DNA of 64,000 bases. Source: Chromatiaceae bacterium (lineage in GTDB: Bacteria > Pseudomonadota > Gammaproteobacteria > Chromatiales > Chromatiaceae). The stretch lies in contig JACKMP010000007.1 in the NCBI GenBank assembly GCA_024235315.1, positions 97,680 to 161,679 on the forward strand. The letters are read 5' to 3'. Under the pieces are notes generated by a model. That model saw nothing but the letters and a program-made list of their open reading frames with translations. It had not been told where the DNA came from and ran no database searches. Within the stretch, counting starts at the first letter, position 1, and each line of letters starts with the position of its first letter. The position numbers were made by a program, and so were the translations under genes. Below are positions 9,196-18,152 of the stretch, one piece after another.

Positions 9196-11184
9196 ATGTC
9201 CTCACGCAGAGAGCTTGCCAACGCCGTCCGCGCGTTGAGTATGGACGCCGTTCAGAAAGCCAATTCCGGCCATCCCGGTGCCCCGATGGGTATGGCGGAC
9301 ATCGCCGAAGTGCTGTGGAACGACCACATGAAGCACAATCCGACGAATCCGCAGTGGGCCGACCGTGACCGCTTCGTGCTGTCCAATGGTCATGGCTCGA
9401 TGCTGATCTATTCCCTCCTGCATCTGACCGGTTACGACCTGTCGATCGACGACCTGAAGAATTTCCGCCAGCTGCATTCCAAGACCCCGGGTCACCCGGA
9501 GTACGGTTATGCGCCTGGTGTCGAGACCACCACGGGGCCGCTGGGGCAGGGCATCACCAATGCGGTCGGCATGGCGATTGCTGAACGCGCTCTGGCGGCC
9601 GAGTTCAACAAGGACGGCCACGAGATCGTCAATCATCACACTTATGTATTCCTCGGTGATGGTTGTTTGATGGAAGGTATCTCGCACGAGGCCTGCTCGC
9701 TGGCAGGCACGCTGGGCCTGGGCAAGCTGATCTGCTTCTGGGACGACAACGGGATCTCGATCGACGGCCACGTCGACGGCTGGTTTACCGACGATACCCC
9801 GAAGCGCTTCGAGTCCTACGGCTGGCACGTGATTCCCAACGTCGACGGCCACGATCCGGCTGCCATCGCCAAGGCGCTGGAGTTCGCCAAGGCGATGACC
9901 GACAAACCGACGATGATCTGCTGCAAGACCACGATCGGCTTCGGTTCACCGAACAAGGCCGGCAGCCATGCGTGTCACGGCGCGCCGCTGGGCCAGGAAG
10001 AAATCAACCTGACCAAAGCGGCCCTGGGCTGGGATCATGCTGCCTTCGAAGTGCCGAAGTCGGTTTATCAGGGTTGGGACGCGAAGGAAAAGGGCGCCGC
10101 TGCGGAGGCCGAGTGGAACAAGCGCTTTGACGCCTATGCAGCCGCCCACCCGGACCTCGCGGCCGAGTTCAAGCGCCGCATGGCGGGCGAACTGCCGGCC
10201 GACTGGGCCACCAAGGCGGACGCCTTCGTCGCCCAGTGCAACAGCGACGCAAAGTCGCCGGCCACCCGCCAGGCATCGCTGGCCTCGATTGAAGCCTACG
10301 CAGCGGCCCTGCCGGAGCTGTTCGGTGGTTCGGCCGACCTCGGCTGCTCGAACCTGACCGAATGGTCCGGCTACAAACCGATGCGTGCGAACATGCCGGC
10401 GGCCAACTACGTGAACTACGGTGTCCGTGAGTTCGGCATGTCGGCGATCATGAACGGTATCGCGCTGCACGGTGGCTTCATCCCGTTCGGTGCCACCTTC
10501 CTGATGTTCTCCGAATACGCGCGCAACGCAATCCGCATGTCTGCACTGATGAAGATCCAGTCGATCTTCGTGTTCACCCATGACTCGATCGGTCTCGGTG
10601 AAGACGGTCCGACCCACCAGGCCGTCGAGCAGATCCCGACGCTGCGCATGATCCCTCGCATGGACGTCTGGCGTCCGTGCGACACCGTCGAGACAGCAGT
10701 GGCGTGGCGCAAAGCGGTCGAGAAGACCAATGGGCCGACCTGCCTGATCTTCTCGCGTCAGGGACTGCCTTTTCAGGCGCGTGACGCCGTGCAGATTGCC
10801 AACATCGGCCGCGGTGGTTACGTGCTGAGCGATTGTGAAGGTACGCCGGACGTGATCGTGATCGCCACCGGTTCCGAGGTGGGTATCGCGGTCGAGGCCG
10901 CAGCGGCCAGCAGCAAGAAGGTTCGCGTCGTCTCGATGCCGTGCACCAGCGTGTTCGATGCGCAGGACGCTGCCTACAAGGAGTCTGTCCTGCCGTCGAC
11001 TGTCACTGCACGTGTTGCGGTCGAGGCCGCCGTCACTGATGGCTGGTGGAAGTACGTCGGCACCAACGGCAAGGTCGTGGGGATCGATACTTTCGGCGAA
11101 TCCGCACCGGCCGGCGAGCTGTTCAAGCTGTTCGGTTTCACTGCGGCGAATGTCGGCGCGGCGATCGACGAGGTCGCGGGTTAA
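9196..11184 (+). CDS. tkt: Transketolase
   Basis: Transketolase moves two-carbon units between sugar phosphates in the pentose phosphate pathway and the Calvin cycle. The 662-residue protein is full length. The thiamine pyrophosphate motif is seen as GDGCLMEGISHEA through FWDDNGIS (about residues 154-190), together with SGHPGAPMGMADIAEVLW near the start and the pyrimidine-domain GEDGPTHQAVEQIPTLR. The ribosome binding site AGGAGG precedes ATG by 8 nt. It leads a five-gene plus-strand cluster (tkt-gap-pgk-pyk-fba). That order is common in autotrophic proteobacteria, where these enzymes serve both glycolysis and carbon fixation. Confidence 0.97.
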   Translation: MSSRRELANAVRALSMDAVQKANSGHPGAPMGMADIAEVLWNDHMKHNPTNPQWADRDRFVLSNGHGSMLIYSLLHLTGYDLSIDDLKNFRQLHSKTPGHPEYGYAPGVETTTGPLGQGITNAVGMAIAERALAAEFNKDGHEIVNHHTYVFLGDGCLMEGISHEACSLAGTLGLGKLICFWDDNGISIDGHVDGWFTDDTPKRFESYGWHVIPNVDGHDPAAIAKALEFAKAMTDKPTMICCKTTIGFGSPNKAGSHACHGAPLGQEEINLTKAALGWDHAAFEVPKSVYQGWDAKEKGAAAEAEWNKRFDAYAAAHPDLAAEFKRRMAGELPADWATKADAFVAQCNSDAKSPATRQASLASIEAYAAALPELFGGSADLGCSNLTEWSGYKPMRANMPAANYVNYGVREFGMSAIMNGIALHGGFIPFGATFLMFSEYARNAIRMSALMKIQSIFVFTHDSIGLGEDGPTHQAVEQIPTLRMIPRMDVWRPCDTVETAVAWRKAVEKTNGPTCLIFSRQGLPFQARDAVQIANIGRGGYVLSDCEGTPDVIVIATGSEVGIAVEAAAASSKKVRVVSMPCTSVFDAQDAAYKESVLPSTVTARVAVEAAVTDGWWKYVGTNGKVVGIDTFGESAPAGELFKLFGFTAANVGAAIDEVAG

Positions 11185-11198
11185 ACAACTCAATACAG

Positions 11199-11233
11199 GT
11201 GGCCGGTCGGGCAAGCGCCAGCGGCCGGCCACC
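11199..11233 (+). other. Intercistronic stem-loop between tkt and gap
   Basis: GGTGGCCGG (11199-11207) and CCGGCCACC (11225-11233) are exact complements, flanking a loop of about 17 nt that itself holds GGC/GCC complementarity. No T-run follows, so it looks like an mRNA-stabilising or processing hairpin, or at most a weak terminator, rather than a classical terminator. It lies 14 bp after the tkt stop and 51 bp before gap. Confidence 0.6.
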
Positions 11234-11284
11234 TCGTCTTACATGCATTTGTAGAAACTGCATTACGCTCTGAGGAGATTCAAC

Positions 11285-12286
11285 ATGGCTATCAAAGTAG
11301 GTATCAACGGATTTGGCCGCATCGGTCGTATGGCGTTCCGCGCGATTGCAAAGGACTTTCCCGGTATCGAAGTCGTCGGCATCAACGACCTGCTCGACCC
11401 GGACTACCTCGCCTATATGCTCAAGTACGACTCGGTACACGGCAACTTCCCCGGCGACATCTCGGTTGACGGAAACACGATGATCGTCAACGGCAAGAAG
11501 ATCCGCCTGACTGCAGAGCGTGATCCGGCCAACCTGAAGTGGAACGAAGTTGGCGCCGACCTGGTGATTGAGTGCACGGGCTTCTTCCTGACCGAAGAGA
11601 CCTGCCAGAAGCACATCGATGCGGGCGCCAAGAAAGTCGTGCAGAGCGCGCCTTCGAAGGATGCCACCCCGATGTTCGTCTACGGCGTCAACCACAACAC
11701 CTATGCCGGTCAGGCGATCGTCTCGGCGGCCTCCTGTACCACCAACTGCCTGGCGCCGGTATCCAAGGTGCTGAACGACAACTGGGGTATCAAGCGTGGC
11801 CTGATGACGACGGTGCACGCAGCCACCGCAACGCAGAAGACCGTCGACGGGCCCTCGATGAAGGACTGGCGCGGCGGCCGCGGCATCCTCGAGAACATCA
11901 TCCCGTCGTCCACCGGCGCGGCCAAGGCCGTCGGCAAGGTGCTGCCGGAACTGAATGGCAAGCTGACCGGCATGGCGTTCCGCGTGCCGACCTCAGACGT
12001 CTCGGTCGTCGATCTGACCGTCGAGCTGGACAAGCCAGCCAAGTACGAGGAGATCTGTGCAGCGATGAAGGCGGCTGCCACCTCGGGTGATCTGGCCGGC
12101 GTCCTTGCCTACACCGACGAGAAGGTCGTAGCGACCGACTTCCGCGGTCGTAGCACGCCGTCGATCTTTGATGCCGAAGCCGGCATCCAGCTGGACCCGA
12201 CCTTCGTCAAGGTCGTCGCCTGGTACGACAACGAGTACGGCTACACCTGCAACATGCTGCGCATGGTGGAGCACGTCTCCAAGTAA
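11285..12286 (+). CDS. gap: Glyceraldehyde-3-phosphate dehydrogenase, type I
   Basis: GAPDH interconverts glyceraldehyde-3-phosphate and 1,3-bisphosphoglycerate with NAD(P). The 333-residue protein is full length. The N-terminal nucleotide-binding motif is IKVGINGFGRIGR, the catalytic cysteine lies in SAASCTTNCLAP, and the conserved C-terminal WYDNEYGYTCNML is present. The ribosome binding site GAGGAG precedes ATG by 8 nt. It is the second gene of the tkt-gap-pgk-pyk-fba cluster and is flanked on both sides by stem-loops, suggesting the polycistronic message is cut or differentially stabilised around gap. Confidence 0.97.
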   Translation: MAIKVGINGFGRIGRMAFRAIAKDFPGIEVVGINDLLDPDYLAYMLKYDSVHGNFPGDISVDGNTMIVNGKKIRLTAERDPANLKWNEVGADLVIECTGFFLTEETCQKHIDAGAKKVVQSAPSKDATPMFVYGVNHNTYAGQAIVSAASCTTNCLAPVSKVLNDNWGIKRGLMTTVHAATATQKTVDGPSMKDWRGGRGILENIIPSSTGAAKAVGKVLPELNGKLTGMAFRVPTSDVSVVDLTVELDKPAKYEEICAAMKAAATSGDLAGVLAYTDEKVVATDFRGRSTPSIFDAEAGIQLDPTFVKVVAWYDNEYGYTCNMLRMVEHVSK

Positions 12287-12294
12287 TCCGGGAC

Positions 12295-12322
12295 GGGTCG
12301 AAGCGGAGCACCGCTTCGACCC
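12295..12322 (+). other. Perfect 12-bp stem-loop after gap
   Basis: GGGTCGAAGCGG (12295-12306) and CCGCTTCGACCC (12311-12322) are exact complements around a 4-nt AGCA loop, 8 bp after the gap stop. No T-run follows. A perfect, GC-rich, short-loop hairpin here would protect the gap transcript 3' end or attenuate transcription into pgk. Confidence 0.75.
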
Positions 12323-12344
12323 GCACTCGACGCTGTCCCGAGTC

Positions 12345-12401
12345 TTGAGTTTTGTGTTTCGGCTGATGCGGTGCCGCATCGACTCATCCCCCAAAACTCA
12401 A
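12345..12401 (+). other. Nested inverted repeat in the pgk leader
   Basis: TTGAGTTTTG (12345-12354) and CAAAACTCAA (12392-12401) pair exactly. Within the enclosed segment GATGCGG (12365-12371) and CCGCATC (12374-12380) form a second hairpin with a 2-nt loop. The structure ends 32 nt before the pgk start. With the hairpin at 12295 it makes the gap-pgk gap almost entirely base-paired, which suggests an RNA-level control or processing element. Confidence 0.65.
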
Positions 12402-12433
12402 CATTTGGAAACCGAACGACGAAGGAGTTCGTT

Positions 12434-13615
12434 ATGGCATTTATCAAGCTCACCGACCTCGATCTCGCCGGCAAGCGCGTGCTGATCCGCGCCGACCTCA
12501 ACGTGCCGGTCAAAGACGGCAAGGTAACCTCGGATGCGCGCATCACCGCGTCGATGCCGACCGTAGAGCATTGCGCCAAGGCAGGTGCCAAGGTGATGGT
12601 GATGTCGCATCGCGGCCGTCCGGAAGAGGGCAAGGCAGACGAAGAGAACTCCATGCTGCCGATCGCTGCCGACATGTCGGCCAAGCTGGGCCGCGAAGTG
12701 CGTCTGGTCAAGGACTACCTCGACGGTGGCTTCGACGTGGCCGAGGGCGAGGTTGTGCTGCTCGAGAACGTGCGCTTCAATGCCGGTGAGAAGAAGGACA
12801 ATGAGGTGCTGGCGAAGAAATATGCCGCACTGTGCGATGTCTTCGTGATGGATGCCTTCGGTACCGCGCATCGCGCGCAGGCATCGACCCACGGCGTCGG
12901 CAAGTTTGCGCCGGTCGCCTGTGCCGGTCTGCTGCTCGCCGAGGAACTCGATGCGCTGGGCAAGGCGCTGGCGAACCCGGCACGCCCCATGGTGGCGATC
13001 GTCGGTGGCTCCAAGGTCTCGACCAAGCTCACCGTGCTCGAGGCGCTGTCGGAGAAAGTGGACCAGTTGGTCGTCGGCGGCGGCATCGCGAACACCTTCC
13101 TCAAGGCGACTGGCAGGAATGTGGGCAAATCGCTGTGTGAAGACGACCTGGTACCGACTGCACAGGCGCTGATCGAGAAAATGCAGGCGCGTGGTGCCAG
13201 CATTCCGATCGCGGTCGACGTGGTGGTCGGCAAGAACTTCGCGGAGAATGAGCCCGCGGTGCTCAAGAGTGCCGATGCCGTGGCGGACGACGAGATGATC
13301 TTCGATATCGGCCCGCAGTCCGCCGCCGAACTGGCCGAGATCATCAGCAAGGCCGGCACCATCGTGTGGAACGGCCCGGTCGGCGTGTTCGAGTTCGACC
13401 AGTTCGGTGAAGGTACCAAGACAGTGTCCATGGCGATCGCCAATGCGGCCGGCTTCAGCCTGGCCGGTGGCGGCGATACGATCGCCGCGATCCAGAAATA
13501 CGACATCTATGACAAAGTGTCGTATATCTCGACTGCCGGGGGCGCTTTCCTCGAATACCTCGAGGGCAAGACCCTGCCGGCGGTAGCCATGCTCGAGGAA
13601 GCGGCACGCAAGTAA
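12434..13615 (+). CDS. pgk: Phosphoglycerate kinase
   Basis: Pgk transfers phosphate between 1,3-bisphosphoglycerate and ADP, running in reverse in the Calvin cycle. The 393-residue length is normal. Signatures are KRVLIRADLNVPVKDGKV near the N-terminus, VMSHRGRPEEG, VLLENVRFNAGEKKN-like text, and the nucleotide-binding VAIVGGSKVSTKL and WNGPVGVFEFDQFGEGT. ATG 12434 is chosen because AAGGAG lies 8 nt upstream and it gives the conserved N-terminus. It lies 147 bp after gap, and the gap is filled with inverted repeats. pyk follows 44 bp later. Confidence 0.97.
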   Translation: MAFIKLTDLDLAGKRVLIRADLNVPVKDGKVTSDARITASMPTVEHCAKAGAKVMVMSHRGRPEEGKADEENSMLPIAADMSAKLGREVRLVKDYLDGGFDVAEGEVVLLENVRFNAGEKKDNEVLAKKYAALCDVFVMDAFGTAHRAQASTHGVGKFAPVACAGLLLAEELDALGKALANPARPMVAIVGGSKVSTKLTVLEALSEKVDQLVVGGGIANTFLKATGRNVGKSLCEDDLVPTAQALIEKMQARGASIPIAVDVVVGKNFAENEPAVLKSADAVADDEMIFDIGPQSAAELAEIISKAGTIVWNGPVGVFEFDQFGEGTKTVSMAIANAAGFSLAGGGDTIAAIQKYDIYDKVSYISTAGGAFLEYLEGKTLPAVAMLEEAARK

Positions 13616-13659
13616 ACATCACAGCGGGATGATCATTGCTCACCCCGCGAGAAGGACAC

Positions 13660-15123
13660 ATGCTTAGACGCACAAAGATCGTAGCGACACTGGGTCCGGC
13701 TACCGACGACCCCAAGGTGCTGGACGAGGTGCTGCGTGCAGGCGTAGACGTCGTGCGGCTCAATATGTCGCATGGCAGTCACGACGACCACGAGCGGCGT
13801 GCCGACTGGGTGCGCAACAGGGCTCGGGCCAGTGGTCGCCAGGTCGGGGTGCTGATCGATCTTCAGGGGCCGAAGATCCGCTGCGGCAGGTTTGTCGACG
13901 GCAAGATCGAGCTGAATCCCGACGACCGCTTCGTGCTCGATACCGACTGGGATGTCACGAAAGGCAACCAGGAGCGCGTCGGTGTCACTTATCCCACCCT
14001 GCACCTGGAGGTCTCGCGTGGCGACACCCTGCTGCTGAACGACGGCCTGATCGTCCTCTGGGTCGACGAGGTACAGGGCAGCGAGGTGCGTTGCAAGGTT
14101 GTCGTCGGCGGCACCCTGTCCAACAACAAGGGTATCAACAAGCTCGGCGGCGGACTGTCGGCGCCGGCCCTGACCGACAAGGACAAGGAAGACATCGAAT
14201 TTGCCGCGCGCATCGAGGCGGACTATGTGGCCGTGTCTTTCGTGCGTTCCGCCGAAGACGTCCATTACGCGCGGCAGCTGCTGCGCGAGGCCGGCGGTCA
14301 GGGGGGCATCGTGTCGAAGATCGAGCGGGCCGAGGCGCTGGACTGCATCGAGGAGATCATCGATGCATCCGACGTCATCATGGTCGCGCGCGGCGATCTG
14401 GGTGTGGAGATCGGAGATGCCGAACTGCCAGCCGCACAGAAGCGCCTGATCAGTACGGCGCGCTCGATGAACTGCGTGGTCATCACCGCGACCCAGATGA
14501 TGGAATCGATGATCGTCAATCCGATTCCGACCCGGGCCGAGGTGTTCGACGTCGCGAACGCCGTGATCGACGGTACTGATGCGGTGATGCTGTCCGCCGA
14601 ATCGGCAGCCGGCAAGTATCCCGCGAAGGCGGTCGAGGCTATGGACAGGGTGTGCAAGGAGGCCGAGAAACAGTCGCAGACGCGTCGTTCGGACCACCGC
14701 CTGCATTCCGTGTTCGGCCGTATCGATGAGGCCATCGCGATGTCCACGATGTACACCGCGAACCACCTCGGCGTGGCGGCGATCGCCGCACTGACCGAAT
14801 CCGGGTCGACGTGCAAATGGATGTCGCGTATTTCATCGGGTATTCCGATCTATGCCTTGACCGGACAGGTGGCCACGCGTAGAAAAGTCACAATTTACCG
14901 GGGCGTGTACCCCGTCAGTTTCGACCTCGAGCCGGGCATTGATTCACGCCAGGCCAATACCGAGGTGATCGAAGAACTGCAGCGTCGCGGTGCGGTCCGC
15001 GATGACGACCTGGTCATTATCACCAAGGGTGATCTGAATGGCGTTTCCGGCGGCACCAACGTGATGAAGATCGTGCGCGTTGGTGAACACATCCTGCCCG
15101 GTGGCGGAATTAATTTTGATTGA
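13660..15123 (+). CDS. pyk: Pyruvate kinase
   Basis: Pyruvate kinase converts phosphoenolpyruvate and ADP to pyruvate and ATP. The 487-residue protein shows RRTKIVATLGPAT at the start, LNMSHGSHDDH, LIDLQGPKIRCG, the substrate-binding MVARGDLGVEIG and the TATQMMESMI segment. A C-terminal allosteric domain follows (ALTGQVATRRK..DDLVIITKGD). ATG 13660 is preferred over an upstream TTG at 13636 because it follows GAAGGA and gives the family N-terminus. It is the only strictly glycolytic enzyme in the cluster, between pgk and fba; no separate control signal is visible. Confidence 0.96.
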   Translation: MLRRTKIVATLGPATDDPKVLDEVLRAGVDVVRLNMSHGSHDDHERRADWVRNRARASGRQVGVLIDLQGPKIRCGRFVDGKIELNPDDRFVLDTDWDVTKGNQERVGVTYPTLHLEVSRGDTLLLNDGLIVLWVDEVQGSEVRCKVVVGGTLSNNKGINKLGGGLSAPALTDKDKEDIEFAARIEADYVAVSFVRSAEDVHYARQLLREAGGQGGIVSKIERAEALDCIEEIIDASDVIMVARGDLGVEIGDAELPAAQKRLISTARSMNCVVITATQMMESMIVNPIPTRAEVFDVANAVIDGTDAVMLSAESAAGKYPAKAVEAMDRVCKEAEKQSQTRRSDHRLHSVFGRIDEAIAMSTMYTANHLGVAAIAALTESGSTCKWMSRISSGIPIYALTGQVATRRKVTIYRGVYPVSFDLEPGIDSRQANTEVIEELQRRGAVRDDDLVIITKGDLNGVSGGTNVMKIVRVGEHILPGGGINFD

Positions 15124-15147
15124 GACTCTCAGTACAAGGAGCAGACA

Positions 15148-16212
15148 ATGGCACTGATTTCCCTGCGTCAAATGCTGGATCACGCCGCCGAAAACGGCTA
15201 TGGCGTACCCGCTTTCAACGTCAACAACCTCGAGCAGATGCGTGCGATCATGGAGGCCGCGGACGAGACCGATTCGCCGGTCATCGTGCAGGCCTCGGCC
15301 GGCGCCCGGAAATATGCCGGGGCGCCTTTCCTGCGGCACCTGATCCTGGCGGCGATCGAGGAGTTTCCGCATATCCCGGTGTGTATGCACCAGGATCACG
15401 GCACCTCTCCGGCGGTTTGTCAGCGTTCCATCCAGCTGGGTTTCAGCTCGGTGATGATGGACGGTTCGCTGGGTGAAGACGGAAAGACGCCGGCAACGTA
15501 CGAGTACAACGTCGACGTTACCCGCCGCACCGTCGAGATGGCGCATGCCTGCGGCGTCTCGGTCGAGGGTGAGCTGGGTTGCCTGGGATCGTTGGAGACA
15601 GGCATGGCGGGTGAGGAAGACGGCATCGGCGCCGAAGGCGTGCTGGATCACAGTCAGTTGCTGACCGATCCGGAAGAGGCTGCCGACTTCGTCAAGAAGA
15701 CCGGTGTGGATGCGTTGGCAATCGCCATCGGCACCTCGCACGGCGCCTACAAGTTCACCCGCCCACCGACCGGGGACATCCTGGCGATCGAGCGCATCAA
15801 GGAGATTCATGCCCGAATTCCGAACACCCATCTGGTGATGCATGGCTCGTCGTCAGTTCCTCAGGACTGGCTGGCGATGATCAACGAATACGGTGGCGAC
15901 ATGGGCGAGACCTATGGCGTGCCGGTCGAGGAGATCGTCGAGGGCATCAAGCACGGCGTGCGCAAGGTCAACATCGATACCGACCTGCGCATGGCGTCGA
16001 CCGGTGCGGTCCGCAAGTTCCTGGCAGAGAACAGAAAGGAATTCGACCCGCGTAAGTTCCTGATCGCCGCGACCAAAGGCATGAAGCAGATCTGCAAGGC
16101 CCGTTACGAGTCGTTCGGTACCGCCGGTAACGCGTCCAGGATCAAGGTCCTGAGCCTCGATGCGATGACTGACCGTTACATGTCGGGTGAGCTGGACCCC
16201 AAGGTCAACTGA
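15148..16212 (+). CDS. fba: Fructose-bisphosphate aldolase, class II (CbbA/Fba type)
   Basis: This zinc-dependent aldolase joins dihydroxyacetone phosphate and glyceraldehyde-3-phosphate, or erythrose-4-phosphate in the Calvin cycle. The 354-residue length and motifs fit the class IIB group often called CbbA in autotrophs. Seen are NGYGVPAFNVNNLEQM, the metal-binding CMHQDHGTSP, the acidic GELGCLGSLETGMAGEEDG loop, GTSHGAYKF and VMHGSSSVP. The start is close behind pyk (24 bp) with AAGGAG upstream. A strong terminator follows, so fba closes the tkt-to-fba transcription unit. Confidence 0.96.
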   Translation: MALISLRQMLDHAAENGYGVPAFNVNNLEQMRAIMEAADETDSPVIVQASAGARKYAGAPFLRHLILAAIEEFPHIPVCMHQDHGTSPAVCQRSIQLGFSSVMMDGSLGEDGKTPATYEYNVDVTRRTVEMAHACGVSVEGELGCLGSLETGMAGEEDGIGAEGVLDHSQLLTDPEEAADFVKKTGVDALAIAIGTSHGAYKFTRPPTGDILAIERIKEIHARIPNTHLVMHGSSSVPQDWLAMINEYGGDMGETYGVPVEEIVEGIKHGVRKVNIDTDLRMASTGAVRKFLAENRKEFDPRKFLIAATKGMKQICKARYESFGTAGNASRIKVLSLDAMTDRYMSGELDPKVN

Positions 16213-16235
16213 TTCCGACGTACCTCGGCCTGAGG

Positions 16236-16260
16236 AGAGGGCGCTGCGGCGCCCTCTTTT
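16236..16260 (+). terminator. Rho-independent terminator after fba
   Basis: AGAGGGCGC pairs with GCGCCCTCT around a TGCG tetraloop, followed by a T-rich tail (TTTTCGTTTC). It lies 23 bp after the fba stop and ends the central carbon cluster. The core GGGCGC-TGCG-GCGCCC is shared with the terminator after the ompA-like gene at 17131. Confidence 0.92.
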
Positions 16261-16473
16261 CGTTTCTCGGGTCGATATGGTGGGCGTGGGCACCGGCAGG
16301 TCGCGTCGTTCGACGTCGATCTTTTCGGCCAGCCGGGTCCGGGCATCTGGCACTATCTGGATTCAGCAGAATCATCTAAAATGCGGCAAATATACGCGAT
16401 CGATGCAGCGACCCCATTCATCGGCTCCCCGAGCCATCCGGCCCATTCATTTATCCATATTAAGGAATCCCTC

Positions 16474-17109
16474 ATGACAAAACTCAACAAGGTCCTGGTC
16501 GCAGTCCTTTTCGGTGTCCAAGCAGCATTCGCGAGCACGGCGATGGCAGAGGACATGGTCAATAACTATGTGGAGTCACCGTCCGGCAGTGTCGTTACCA
16601 ATCCGTATGGCGAGTGCTGGCGCACACCTTACCAGGACACCACTGAGAAGCTCGAAGAGTGTGGTTACGCGAAGCCGAAATCGATGTCGGTCGAAGTGGT
16701 TGCAACCCCGACTGCGGCCACGATAACCGCCAAGGTCATGGAGGAGATCACCATCGCCGCCAGCATGCTGTTCGCATTCGACAGCGCAGAACTCTCGGAT
16801 GATGCGAAGGCCGTGATCGACGAGCGCATTCAGAGCCTGAAAGGTGGCGCCAAGCTGACATCGGTGATGCGCGTGGAAGGTCACACCGACAGCACCGGGC
16901 CCGCCGAATACAACATGGGGCTGTCGCAGCGTCGCGCGCAGGCCGTTGCGGACTATATCCTCAGCAACAGCATGAAGCTGCAGGCAACGGACATTGAGGT
17001 AGTCGGCAAGGGCGAGTCCGACCCGGTGGCATCAAATGATACCCGCGAAGGTCGTGCGCAGAACCGCCGCGTCGTGGTGCTGGCCGAAGGCCAGATGATC
17101 AAGAACTGA
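16474..17109 (+). CDS. OmpA-family outer-membrane/peptidoglycan-binding protein
   Basis: The 211-residue protein has a Sec signal peptide (VLVAVLFGVQAAFASTAMA, cleavage before EDM) and a short middle region with two Cys. A C-terminal OmpA-like domain spans about residues 85-205. The domain shows LFAFDSAELSDDAKAV, RVEGHTDSTGPAEYN, LSQRRAQAVADYI and GRAQNRRVVV, the signature for binding peptidoglycan diaminopimelate. It lacks an obvious 8-strand barrel of OmpA size, so it probably acts as a periplasmic anchor. ATG 16474 is chosen for AAGGAAT upstream and the signal peptide. It is flanked by terminators on both sides, indicating a single-gene unit. Confidence 0.9.
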   Translation: MTKLNKVLVAVLFGVQAAFASTAMAEDMVNNYVESPSGSVVTNPYGECWRTPYQDTTEKLEECGYAKPKSMSVEVVATPTAATITAKVMEEITIAASMLFAFDSAELSDDAKAVIDERIQSLKGGAKLTSVMRVEGHTDSTGPAEYNMGLSQRRAQAVADYILSNSMKLQATDIEVVGKGESDPVASNDTREGRAQNRRVVVLAEGQMIKN

Positions 17110-17130
17110 ACAACCGGGTAATTGGTGTAC

Positions 17131-17160
17131 AAAGGGCGCTGCGGCGCCCTTTTTCGTTTT
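17131..17160 (+). terminator. Rho-independent terminator after the OmpA-like gene
   Basis: AAAGGGCGC (17131-17139) pairs with GCGCCCTTT (17144-17152) across a TGCG loop and is followed by TTTCGTTTTTTG. It lies 21 bp after the stop codon. The A-run before the stem could also let it work for the convergent universal stress gene. Confidence 0.93.
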
Positions 17161-17172
17161 TTGCGTCCTGGT

Positions 17173-18027
17173 TCAGAGGATAGGAACCGACAGCAGCGGG
17201 ATATTCAGTTCGCGCAAGACACGGTCGTTGCGGTTGCCGCGCATGCGTGCCATGGGACTGAGCGGGCTACGCGCGTTTAGCACCAGCAGATCGGCCCCGA
17301 ACTCGCGGGCAGTTTCTATGATGGTTCTCGTCGGTTCTCCACTCCGCCGTTCCTGGCGCCATGTCTGACCGGGTGCCTGCGGCAACAGAATATCCTGTCC
17401 GGCACCCGTGTCCGTGGTCTGCAGCCAGAGGATCTGCATGTCCGCATCGCCGCCGAACGCCGGCAGCCATTGTCTGAGGTAGGCCACTGCCGGACGTGGA
17501 TCATGGTCACTGTCCAGTGTGCACAGCACGCGCCTGAGTTGCGTCCTGCCGGTCGACGGGTCGACGAAGTTGCGGCCGTGCCGCGGAAGCATCAGCGTGT
17601 GGCTGTTGGTCAGGTAACTGACCGTGTCGGCCACCGACGGATTCAGCATGCGCGCCAGGCCGGTGCGGCCCTCGGTCGCCATCACCAGAAGGTCAGTCGG
17701 GTGCTTGCGCAGGTAGTCGGTGATGCCCTGGCGCGGGTCATCGTCGCGTATCGACATCTTGGCAACAACGACGTTCAGCACCTCGGCAACCGCTGAGCGC
17801 GGTGCGTCGACCGGCAGTAGGCCCCAGCCGGCGAGGGTCTCACGCACGCCAGGAAACTTGTGCCATGGCACCGCATCGCGGCTCTCCGAGCCGGTGTGCA
17901 GCACGGTAAGGCGTGCCTGCCGCGCAACGGCGATGGCGAGCGCGTGATAGAAAGCGCGTTCACTCTCCAGGCTGAAGTCTGTGGTAACGATGATCCTGGG
18001 TGTGATCTGCTGTGATGACTCGGGCAC
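17173..18027 (-). CDS. Tandem-domain universal stress protein (UspA family)
   Basis: This 284-residue protein carries two Usp-like domains. The first begins ITPRIIVTTDFSLESERAF and contains VTVLHTGSE-like text and DLLVMATEGRTGLARML, the nucleotide-loop region. The second, from about residue 165 (RRVLCTLDSD), is more diverged and ends with DLLVLNARSPLSPMARMRGNRNDRVLRELNIPLLSVPIL. UspE-like tandem proteins act in stress survival; the ligand here is unknown. It is convergent with the ompA-like gene and its terminator. No signal peptide is seen. Confidence 0.85.
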   Translation of the reverse strand: MPESSQQITPRIIVTTDFSLESERAFYHALAIAVARQARLTVLHTGSESRDAVPWHKFPGVRETLAGWGLLPVDAPRSAVAEVLNVVVAKMSIRDDDPRQGITDYLRKHPTDLLVMATEGRTGLARMLNPSVADTVSYLTNSHTLMLPRHGRNFVDPSTGRTQLRRVLCTLDSDHDPRPAVAYLRQWLPAFGGDADMQILWLQTTDTGAGQDILLPQAPGQTWRQERRSGEPTRTIIETAREFGADLLVLNARSPLSPMARMRGNRNDRVLRELNIPLLSVPIL

Positions 18028-18152
18028 GTCGTCGTCCTTTTCCTGCTGGTGTCAGTCTACCCGTTTGTGGCTTCGCGGTACCCGTCAATCCGGGAGAAGT
18101 GAGGCCGGCCACACCGCGTTGACATATAGTAAGCGTGTGACGCGATTCGGGA

